This document shows, one piece after another, positions 1-5,547 of a stretch of DNA of 15,399 nucleotides. Positions within the stretch are counted from its first letter, which is position 1. Each line of letters starts with the position of its first letter. The stretch is taken from NCBI GenBank assembly GCA_002417965.1, contig DIDD01000037.1, positions 3,516 through 18,914 of the forward strand. Reading direction: 5' to 3'. This stretch comes from Veillonellaceae bacterium UBA5809 (GTDB lineage: Bacteria > Bacillota > Negativicutes > Veillonellales > Dialisteraceae). Made by a program: the position numbers and the translations under genes. The notes beneath the pieces were generated by a model, which saw only the letters and a program-made list of their open reading frames with translations, searched no databases and was not told the origin of the DNA.

Positions 1-773
1 CCCTTTCCCACAGGAAGACGGAAATGGCTGGACGACCGCACCACTTCCCAGATATCCTGACTGCTGTCTTCAATATCAATCCACGTCAGCTGCGTCCGTG
101 CCGTCATACAGTCGCTGGCCGTCAGATCATTCAGCTGGAAAATATTATCCACCAGCTCCGGTTCTTCCTTATCAAAAGCCCCCAGACGGGCCCCCTGCTG
201 CAGAAGAACACGGATCTCCTCCTCAGAAACAGGCCGTTCCTTCTCCACCTTCACGCCCAGCATGCGGATCACCGCATTGGTTGACCACGTGCTGAACAGC
301 ACCAGAGGCTTGCAGGCCGCCGCAAAAAAATTCATCGGCCTCGCTATGGCCGCAGAAATTTTCTCCGGCGCATTAATGGCCAGCCACTTCGGAACCAGTT
401 CTCCGACAATCAGCGACAGATACGTCACCAGAGACATGACAATCAACATCGCCAGTCCCGATGCATATGGCGCTGCGGCAGGTATTTTTTTCAGCTCTTC
501 CGCCAACGGACCTGCGAGAGATGATCCTGAAAACATCCCTGTAATAATACCGATCGCCGTAATCCCAATCTGAATCGTAGAAAACAGCTGAGCCGGATTC
601 TCTGCTATATGAATAGCCGCCCTGGCCCCGCGGTCTCCCTTTTCCGCCATTTCCTTGAGCCTCGTCTTCCGTGCGCTCACGATGGCAATTTCTGTCATGG
701 AACAAACTCCATTACCCAGAATCAGCAATATGAGTATCAGTAATTCCCCCCATAAGTGATCCCCGCTTTCCAT
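1..773 (-). CDS. CNNM/DUF21 and CBS domain transporter-like protein ('hemolysin' family), partial
   Basis: Integral inner-membrane protein of the CorC/HlyC/CNNM family; members are linked to divalent-cation (Mg, Co) efflux or homeostasis, and the old name hemolysin is misleading. The visible 257 residues contain the DUF21 membrane domain (about 1-190): a first hydrophobic helix with NGVCSMTEIAIVSARK, then EKGDRGARAA, ENPAQLFSTIQIGIT and the family hallmark GELVPK. The start of the cytoplasmic part follows (VSEEEIRVLLQQG, then a CBS-type stretch ending HFRLPVGK). The C-terminal CBS and CorC_HlyC domains lie beyond the window. I chose the ATG at 773 because GGAGGA (780-785) sits 6 bases upstream; an in-frame ATG at 779 would touch the Shine-Dalgarno sequence. 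Divergent from the TauE-like gene. Substrate is not deducible. Confidence 0.9.
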   Translation of the reverse strand, partial: MESGDHLWGELLILILLILGNGVCSMTEIAIVSARKTRLKEMAEKGDRGARAAIHIAENPAQLFSTIQIGITAIGIITGMFSGSSLAGPLAEELKKIPAAAPYASGLAMLIVMSLVTYLSLIVGELVPKWLAINAPEKISAAIARPMNFFAAACKPLVLFSTWSTNAVIRMLGVKVEKERPVSEEEIRVLLQQGARLGAFDKEEPELVDNIFQLNDLTASDCMTARTQLTWIDIEDSSQDIWEVVRSSSHFRLPVGK

Positions 774-824
774 GTGCATTCCTCCATTTTTTCATAAAAA
801 CAAAAACTCGTTTTCTTTACATCC

Positions 825-853
825 AGTATAACATGAACCTCCTCCGTCCACAA
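825..853 (-). promoter_or_regulatory. Predicted promoter of the CNNM/CBS gene
   Basis: On the minus strand, TTGTGG (853-848) and TATACT (830-825) are separated by 17 bases, a good vegetative sigma factor match, about 50 bases upstream of the start codon. Sequence match only. Confidence 0.5.
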
Positions 854-894
854 AAAACAGGCTGAATCTGTTCAGTTTCTTCCTTTTTGAATAG

Positions 895-969
895 ATGACT
901 AAAAATCATCGATTTTGTCAAAAGCTATGACTAAATTCTATGACTTAAATGCATCGATTGTTATCGATT
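895..969 (+). repeat. Interleaved direct repeats upstream of the TauE-like gene (possible regulator sites)
   Basis: Three copies of ATGACTWAA start at 895, 927 and 940, and three copies of ATCGATT start at 908, 953 and 963. Together they form two 20-base composite repeats (895-914 and 940-959) identical at 17 of 20 positions, whose starts are 45 bases apart. The block ends about 20 bases before a good promoter, where activator or repressor sites often lie. No regulator gene is adjacent, so the protein is unknown. Confidence 0.5.
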
Positions 970-990
970 GCGAATACATCATAATTGTGC

Positions 991-1018
991 TTGATTATGA
1001 GTTTTTTAGCATTATACT
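991..1018 (+). promoter_or_regulatory. Predicted promoter of the TauE/SafE-like gene
   Basis: TTGATT (991-996) and TATACT (1013-1018) are separated by 16 bases and followed about 30 bases later by the start codon with its GAGGTGAT ribosome site. The repeat block at 895-969 ends just upstream, so this promoter is probably regulated. Confidence 0.55.
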
Positions 1019-1047
1019 GTATATAACATTCTTGAGAGGTGATTGAA

Positions 1048-1785
1048 ATGGATACGGTCATGCTGCCTGATATAGCCAAACTGGCCCTTTATGTATTTAT
1101 TATTTTTTACTCTAATATTGTACAGGCTCTGACCGGATTTGCGGGCGTCATGCTTTCTATTCCGCCCATCATTCTGCTTTACGGACCTGATACGGCCAAA
1201 GCCGTCATCAATATTATCTGCTGGCTGATCTGCGTCATCATTGCCTGGCAGAACCGCCGCTTCATCGATTTAAAACAAGTCCGCCATATTGTCTCCTACA
1301 TGCTGGTGGGCATGGCGGTGGGAATTGTCCTTTACCGTCATACAGACGCGGGCTTCCTGATTCCATTCTACGGCGCTGTCATCGTACTGGTAGCCTTGAA
1401 AAACCTTCTGCTGAAACCCTCCACCAAAGAGCTTTCCGATTGGATTTACAACCTGATTCTTTTCGGCGCCGGAATCATTCACGGCATGTTTGTCTCAGGC
1501 GGTGCGCTTCTTGTTATTTATCTGGCCGCCAAGTTCAAAGATAAAAACAGCTTCCGGGCCAATGTGGCCGCCGTATGGTGTGTTCTGAACCTGTTCCTCA
1601 TGTTTGCCGACTTTCAGAAAGGTCTCTATACACCCCATTTCTTCGGTCTCGTGGCTCTCGGACTGATTCCGCTGGGCATTGCCCTCTGGCTGGGCAATCT
1701 GCTCCATGAAAAAATCAATCAGCAGATGTTCCGCCGCGTCACCTACGGCCTCCTCCTCATGGCCGGCAGTCTGATTCTCGTCTGA
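1048..1785 (+). CDS. TauE/SafE family permease
   Basis: Polytopic membrane protein of 245 residues, the normal size for TauE/SafE. Family members export or import sulfite, sulfoacetate, taurine-linked or other organic anions. Repeated hydrophobic helices cover nearly the whole chain. The early NIVQALTGFAG stretch and the second-half GIIHGMFVSGGALLVIYLA stretch are the two pseudo-symmetric family signatures (first helix pair with polar Q and G, and xHGxFGxGG-like). ATG 1048 is preferred to the in-frame GTG at 1039 because GAGGTGAT (1036-1043) gives proper spacing only for the ATG, and the GTG lies inside that ribosome site. A single-gene unit with its own promoter and terminator. The substrate cannot be told; the convergent flavin reductase-like gene might hint at sulfonate use but is not in the same transcript. 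Confidence 0.85.
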   Translation: MDTVMLPDIAKLALYVFIIFYSNIVQALTGFAGVMLSIPPIILLYGPDTAKAVINIICWLICVIIAWQNRRFIDLKQVRHIVSYMLVGMAVGIVLYRHTDAGFLIPFYGAVIVLVALKNLLLKPSTKELSDWIYNLILFGAGIIHGMFVSGGALLVIYLAAKFKDKNSFRANVAAVWCVLNLFLMFADFQKGLYTPHFFGLVALGLIPLGIALWLGNLLHEKINQQMFRRVTYGLLLMAGSLILV

Positions 1786-1790
1786 CATTC

Positions 1791-1833
1791 AAAAAGGAGT
1801 CCGGATTTCATAATGAAATCCGGACTCCTTTTT
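1791..1833. terminator. Bidirectional intrinsic terminator
   Basis: A perfect 20-bp stem (1791-1810 paired with 1814-1833) with a 3-base TAA loop. It has A5 at the left end and T5 at the right, so it can serve the plus-strand TauE-like gene and the convergent minus-strand flavin reductase-like gene. GC-rich core AGGAGTCCGG. Confidence 0.92.
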
Positions 1834-1836
1834 ATT

Positions 1837-2373
1837 TTATACTCCCTCAGGCAGCTTCTCCGCCATCAGGCTCCGGTAATCCGCAGCAGCCCCGTCAGTC
1901 ACAAAACGTCCGTCCCCCACAGCATGAATGCGGGGGCTGTCCGCCTTTTGCGGATTCAGCCAGGCCTGCTCTCCCTGAAGCAGCACAATTCCTTCCTCAA
2001 AAAAACGGAGAACCCGGCATTCAATGCACCCGATGCAGCCAGTCAGAAGCGGCGGTGCATATCGTCCCTGTTCTGTTTCAAGATCAAAACGGGCAAACTT
2101 ATCTGTTTCTGCGCCGGATATCATGCCGACAGCGATGACTTTTCTGATCCAGTCTGCGGGAGGAACTGCAAGAACGCATGTCCCGCCCGCCTTCAGAAGC
2201 CTCCACGAAAAATTCCAGGGACCTGTGGAGATGGCAAAGCGGGGAGAAAAATCCACCACCATATGCCAGGTCAGCGTCATCACATCCCGCTTCATTCCTG
2301 AAGCAGTGGTCATGAGAAGAACCGGACCCGGTTCAATAAGAGTAAACGCTTTCTGCAGAGAAAATGGTTCCAT
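1837..2373 (-). CDS. Flavin reductase-like, FMN-binding split-barrel protein
   Basis: 178-residue protein resembling the flavin reductase domain (flavoredoxin/HpaC type split barrel), which binds FMN and passes electrons from NAD(P)H or another donor. Recognised from the N-terminal GPVLLMTTASGMKRDVMTLTWHMVVDFSPR stretch, where the family has a strand pair reading 'vvlvts ... n.mt.sw...vs..P', and the downstream CVLAVPP and IECRVL strands. A compact CxxCxxC (C113, C116, C119) is visible in place of the usual single cysteine near this strand. ATG 2373 is chosen because GAGGGGGG lies 8 bases upstream; a TTG 18 bases further up lies at the edge of that ribosome site. It shares the terminator at 1791-1833 with the TauE-like gene. 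The physiological partner is unknown. Confidence 0.75.
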   Translation of the reverse strand: MEPFSLQKAFTLIEPGPVLLMTTASGMKRDVMTLTWHMVVDFSPRFAISTGPWNFSWRLLKAGGTCVLAVPPADWIRKVIAVGMISGAETDKFARFDLETEQGRYAPPLLTGCIGCIECRVLRFFEEGIVLLQGEQAWLNPQKADSPRIHAVGDGRFVTDGAAADYRSLMAEKLPEGV

Positions 2374-2447
2374 AAAACACACCCCCCTCAAAATTCATCC
2401 GTACCTATCGGCAGATAATAAAAACCCTTTATTCTTATAGTATACAC

Positions 2448-2462
2448 TTATTCGATGAATAA
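2448..2462. repeat. Inverted repeat, possible operator of the flavin reductase-like gene
   Basis: TTATTC-GAT-GAATAA, 6-bp perfect arms around a 3-base centre, lying just upstream of a minus-strand TATACT box (2444-2439), in the spacer where a repressor would block RNA polymerase. The matching -35 element is poor (ATGTGT), so the promoter itself is uncertain. Confidence 0.35.
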
Positions 2463-2505
2463 CACATATATACTCATTAAAATTTTCTTTTATGCACTTT
2501 ATCTG

Positions 2506-2558
2506 TTTTTCACAAACCTATTTAGTGTTATAATAAAACCAGATTTAAACAATTGTTT
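2506..2558 (+). promoter_or_regulatory. Predicted promoter and overlapping palindrome for the KaiB/c-di-GMP unit
   Basis: A perfect TATAAT (2529-2534) has a weak T-rich -35 (TTTTTC, 2506-2511) 17 bases upstream. The 12-bp perfect palindrome AAACAATTGTTT (2547-2558) covers the region just after the predicted transcription start, where a dimeric repressor would act. The distance to the first start codon (2732) implies an untranslated leader of about 190 bases. Confidence 0.45.
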
Positions 2559-2731
2559 TATCAAAAATGAAAGATCTGCTAGAAAAGAGAGTGTTGCTTT
2601 GAAATCAAAACAAATCTATGCGCCGCGGCACTGCTTTACAGTCATAAAATCAGAGTGATCTCTGTTGGATAAATTTATTTATACCGACATTACACAATAC
2701 ATGCTGCCCGGCGCAGAACGAGGAGAATATC

Positions 2732-3019
2732 ATGGACCGCCCATGCCGATTCCAGTTTATCTTATATATCACAAAAGGAAGTGCACCTTCCGTCCGTGCA
2801 GAAGAAAATCTTCGGCGGATCTGCGGGACACGGATATCCGTTCCCTGTCACATTGAAATTATTAATGCAGCTTCTTCAGAAGCAGATCCATCAAAACATG
2901 TTCTGGCCACACCGACCCTGATCTGGGATTCCGGCTTGTCCAGGGGCCGCATTTTGGGAGATCTGTCCAATGAAAAAGCATTTCTTGCCGTCATCGGCAT
3001 ACCGGCTGGAGACCTATAA
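2732..3019 (+). CDS. KaiB-like protein (circadian clock KaiB family)
   Basis: 95-residue protein that aligns along its length with cyanobacterial KaiB. FILYITKGSAPSVRA (9-23) corresponds to the KaiB LYVAGNTPNSVRA strand-helix. HVLATPTL (56-63) corresponds to KILATPTL, the thioredoxin-fold segment with the conserved proline. GRILGDLSN (72-80) corresponds to RRIIGDLSD, keeping the Gly-Asp associated with fold switching. In cyanobacteria KaiB binds KaiC, displaces SasA and sequesters KaiA; KaiB-like domains also occur as input modules of SasA-type kinases. No KaiA or KaiC gene is present here. AGGAG (2721-2725) sits 6 bases before the ATG. The c-di-GMP gene starts 54 bases after the stop, with no terminator between, so they are probably one operon. 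Family assignment is strong; function is unknown. Confidence 0.85.
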   Translation: MDRPCRFQFILYITKGSAPSVRAEENLRRICGTRISVPCHIEIINAASSEADPSKHVLATPTLIWDSGLSRGRILGDLSNEKAFLAVIGIPAGDL

Positions 3020-3073
3020 TGGGATATCATTAAAATCTCCGCACCCAATATCTAAAAAAGGAGCCAACTCATT

Positions 3074-4831
3074 ATGAAGCGGATTCAGTCACTGCTGATC
3101 ACCGGTGCTGTGCCGGAAAACCGGAATCTAATCCGTCTGTTTTCCGACGCATCCCCATTGGCAGAACTTTTTTCATGGGCCGTATCTCTCGAAGAAGGTA
3201 TGCACATGCTGAAGCGGCAGTCTTTTGACCTTCTCTTTCTGGATATCTCCTCCAAAGGCGGCCTGCCCGAGAATGCCTTTTACCTGATTCACCGGCAGTT
3301 TCCCAAAATGCCGGTCATTGTCATCACCGACAAAGAAGACGAAGCCACCATCCTGCCTCTCCTCCGCAGCGACGCCCAGGATTACCTGATCCGCGGGCGC
3401 ATTACACCGGAACTGATCGGACATACCGCCGCTTTTGCCATCGAACGCTATCGGATGCGCATCAGCCTGAAACAAAAAACGGAACAGATCCAGTTCCTGA
3501 AAGAAAGCCTGGAAGCGATTATCCGCCAGTCCGCCGATGCCATCCTGATGATTGATGAATCGGGGCATATCTGCTTCGCCAATCCGGCCGCGGCTGAAAT
3601 ATTTGGCCGCAGCCAGTGCGATCTTATCGGTCAGGAATTCGGATTTCCCGTATCAGCCAACCAGACTATGGAATTAAACCTCGTCTGCCCGGAAGGCAAA
3701 AAAAGGGTTATAGAACTGAAAACCGTATGGATTGATTGGAAAAACAGCCATGCCTATCTGGCCTCTGTCCGGGACATCACCGCCCAGAAAGAAAAGCAAA
3801 GGCATATGCAGATGCTCAGTTTCCATGATCAGCTGACCGGCCTTTACAACCGCGCCTATTTCGATGAAAATTCAAAGAACTGGAATACGGAAGACAGCCT
3901 TCCGCTGGGGCTGATTGTAGGCGATGTGGACAATTTGAAGCTTTCCAATGATACCCTGGGCCATCAGTACGGCGACCGCATGCTGGTATCTATTGTCAGT
4001 GTCATGCAGAAAGTCTGCCGTCCCCAGGATATCATGATCCGATACGGCGGAGATGAATTTATTATTCTCGTTCCCCGCTGCACAGAACTGCAGATCCGCC
4101 AAATGATCCGGGACATCCAAAGCGCCTGCGCCAATCTGATGACAGAAAATGTTCCCTCATCCATCTCCATGGGATACGCCGTCAAATATCATATAAACCA
4201 GCCTCTCCTTCATCTTCTCCATCAGGCAGACCGGAACATGTACGGAAATAAACTGGCCTGCGGCCGGGGACGTCCTAATTTTTACCTTCTCAGTCTGGAA
4301 GATTCCCTTCAAAAGAAAGATACCGTCACCTCGGAACATGCCGTACGTGTACGGGAGACCTGTTTCCGGTTCTCTGTCTTCCTGGGCCTTGATATGCGTA
4401 CCGCCAAACGGTGTGCTCTGGTGGCGGCTCTTCATGATATTGGAAAAATTGCCATTCCTTCCTCCATACTCAATAAAGAAGGGCCCCTGGATGACGAAGA
4501 ATGGGAAATCATGAAACACCATCCCGCCATTGGATGCCGCATGATCAAAGACCTGCCCGGCATGAACGATGTGGCGGAGGCCATACTGTCCCATCACGAA
4601 CGGTGGGACGGAAAAGGCTATCCCCGGGGAATAGCAGACAGCCAGATTCCCCTGACTGCCCGCATTCTGTCTTTGGTGGATGCCTTCGATGCCATGACCC
4701 ATGACCGCCCTTACCGGAAAGCAATGAAAAACGAAAAAGCGCTGAATGAAATCCTGCGCTGCCGGGGAACACAGTTTGATCCCCGCCTGTCCGACGAATT
4801 TATCCGGTTTATCAAAAAAAAGCATCACTAA
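3074..4831 (+). CDS. Receiver-like/PAS/GGDEF/HD-GYP cyclic-di-GMP turnover protein
   Basis: 585-residue cytoplasmic signalling protein without membrane segments. Order: CheY-like receiver (about 4-125), short helix, PAS (about 150-240), GGDEF (about 250-400), HD-GYP (about 415-580). The receiver keeps the phospho-acceptor-like D57 (FDLLFLDIS) and T85, but the N-terminal acidic pair is replaced (LLITGAVPEN) and the conserved lysine is R107, so ordinary phosphorylation is doubtful. The cyclase has DVDNLKLSNDTLGHQYGD and an intact GGDEF at 325-329, with an inhibitory I-site RPQD (316-319) exactly 5 residues upstream. The phosphodiesterase has HD (454-455), HHPAIG, HHERWDGKGYP with GYP at 515-517, and DAFDAMT, so it looks active. 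The start has AAAGGAG about 10 bases upstream. Which activity dominates cannot be told. KaiB-like gene directly upstream. Confidence 0.95.
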   Translation: MKRIQSLLITGAVPENRNLIRLFSDASPLAELFSWAVSLEEGMHMLKRQSFDLLFLDISSKGGLPENAFYLIHRQFPKMPVIVITDKEDEATILPLLRSDAQDYLIRGRITPELIGHTAAFAIERYRMRISLKQKTEQIQFLKESLEAIIRQSADAILMIDESGHICFANPAAAEIFGRSQCDLIGQEFGFPVSANQTMELNLVCPEGKKRVIELKTVWIDWKNSHAYLASVRDITAQKEKQRHMQMLSFHDQLTGLYNRAYFDENSKNWNTEDSLPLGLIVGDVDNLKLSNDTLGHQYGDRMLVSIVSVMQKVCRPQDIMIRYGGDEFIILVPRCTELQIRQMIRDIQSACANLMTENVPSSISMGYAVKYHINQPLLHLLHQADRNMYGNKLACGRGRPNFYLLSLEDSLQKKDTVTSEHAVRVRETCFRFSVFLGLDMRTAKRCALVAALHDIGKIAIPSSILNKEGPLDDEEWEIMKHHPAIGCRMIKDLPGMNDVAEAILSHHERWDGKGYPRGIADSQIPLTARILSLVDAFDAMTHDRPYRKAMKNEKALNEILRCRGTQFDPRLSDEFIRFIKKKHH

Positions 4832-4876
4832 AAAAGAACGCCCTGCCTTTCAAAATAGGCAGGGCATTCTTTTTTT
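4832..4876. terminator. Bidirectional intrinsic terminator
   Basis: Stem GCCCTGCCT (4840-4848) with AGGCAGGGC (4857-4865) around an 8-base loop. A C/A mismatch then an outer AAGAA/TTCTT extension lead to a T-run on the right and an A-run on the left. It lies between the plus-strand c-di-GMP gene and the convergent minus-strand barrel gene and fits both. Confidence 0.9.
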
Positions 4877-4878
4877 AA

Positions 4879-5436
4879 TCACCACGACGAAGAAATACCC
4901 AGGGAAAACCCGGCTCCGTTGTAGCCCGGATTTCTTGATTCAAAACCATTGGATACATGCATAAACAAATATCCCGCACTGACTGAAGTATTTTTACCGG
5001 CCTGATAAACCAGCCGCGGGCCGATGCGCCACATAAAATTATAAGCCCTTCCTCCGGCGGGAAAAGCCTTGTCATAAACAATGAATCCGCCGCCTGCATC
5101 CAGCGCCCCGTACCACTTCCCGGAGATGCTGCGTTTCATCCTGACCATGAACACAGGCCCTGCCCCCAGAGCGCTGCTGTCCCGCTTTACGCCATGATCT
5201 GTAATATGACCGTAAGGCCTTGTGAATGTGATTCCCCGGTAAAAAGACACCGTTCCCCGTTCCTTGAAAGGTTCCATCACATGGATAGATATTGTGTCAA
5301 TGGAACGGTTTTTGAAATAGGCATGATGCATGGAGTCAACCTGCACTTCATAAGGAGATGCCTCCGCGGCCGCAGAGCCGGCTGATGCCAGAAGAAAAGC
5401 GGTTAACACTGCAGCCGCACCGGAATGAAATTTCAT
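4879..5436 (-). CDS. PagL-like lipid A deacylase / acyloxyacyl hydrolase family outer membrane protein
   Basis: 185-residue outer-membrane beta-barrel. PagL enzymes remove the 3-O-linked acyl chain of lipid A. A signal peptide is clear (MKFHSGAAAVLTAFLLASAG, cleavage probably near SAAAEA, residues 21-26). The mature part has alternating amphipathic strands and ends in ISSSW with a terminal aromatic residue, the usual outer-membrane insertion signal. The family signature MHVSNGF...NPGYN is at 159-173, with H160 and S162 as the catalytic His-x-Ser pair followed by N163. A third catalytic Glu cannot be placed with confidence; E166 is nearby but not where I would expect it. ATG 5436 is chosen because GGGGAG lies 8 bases upstream and the signal peptide begins there; a longer frame to 5529 adds no sensible sequence. 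The family match is good; activity on lipid A is inferred. Confidence 0.8.
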   Translation of the reverse strand: MKFHSGAAAVLTAFLLASAGSAAAEASPYEVQVDSMHHAYFKNRSIDTISIHVMEPFKERGTVSFYRGITFTRPYGHITDHGVKRDSSALGAGPVFMVRMKRSISGKWYGALDAGGGFIVYDKAFPAGGRAYNFMWRIGPRLVYQAGKNTSVSAGYLFMHVSNGFESRNPGYNGAGFSLGISSSW

Positions 5437-5499
5437 AAACAAGACTCCCCTGTGAATTAAATATCCCCTGCTTCTAATTAGATAGAATACTATGTAAAT

Positions 5500-5537
5500 A
5501 AGTATATCACAGGCATACGGGGAAATCATACAGGCAT
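5500..5537 (-). repeat. Direct repeat ACAGGCAT upstream of the pagL-like gene
   Basis: ACAGGCAT occurs at 5509-5516 and 5530-5537, start to start 21 bases, two helical turns. A minus-strand TATACT (5506-5501) lies just downstream of the first copy, so the repeats span its -35 region. The -35 itself is poor, as at activator-dependent promoters. Confidence 0.3.
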
Positions 5538-5547
5538 GTAAATATTT

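Larger units (their letters stand above)
2374..2731. other. AT-rich divergent control region between the flavin reductase-like and KaiB-like genes
   Basis: 358 bases without a supported gene. It holds a possible leftward TATACT box (2444-2439) beside the inverted repeat TTATTC-GAT-GAATAA (2448-2462), the rightward TATAAT with a downstream palindrome, and then about 190 bases of apparent untranslated leader before the KaiB-like start. I see no tRNA, no cyclic-di-GMP riboswitch core (GGCAAACC absent) and no intrinsic terminator. A 67-codon frame from 2455 is hydrophobic at its N-terminus but lacks a ribosome site. Confidence 0.6.

Noticed and set aside
373..705. 110-codon minus-strand frame at the left end
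   Set aside because: Same strand but another frame of the CNNM/CBS gene; its sequence is low-complexity and the DUF21 frame is clearly the real one.
1813..2301. 162-codon plus-strand frame opposite the flavin reductase-like gene
   Set aside because: Antisense shadow: no family resemblance, Pro/Arg/Cys-rich translation, no ribosome site, and it begins inside the terminator.
2455..2658. 67-codon frame with a hydrophobic N-terminus in the AT-rich gap before the KaiB-like gene
   Set aside because: No ribosome site before its ATG, composition typical of random AT-rich DNA, and it overlaps the predicted promoter and palindrome of the KaiB unit.
2540..2731. Possible cyclic-di-GMP riboswitch in the leader of the KaiB/c-di-GMP unit
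   Set aside because: The GEMM-I core (GGCAAACC and the matching tetraloop receptor sequence) is not present; no convincing pairing found by eye.
2665..2856. Alternative TTG-initiated frame overlapping the KaiB-like start
   Set aside because: No ribosome site and no resemblance to anything; the KaiB frame has a good site at 2721-2725 and clear homology.
4157..4828. 223-codon minus-strand frame inside the HD-GYP region
   Set aside because: Antisense shadow of a gene with fully intact catalytic motifs.
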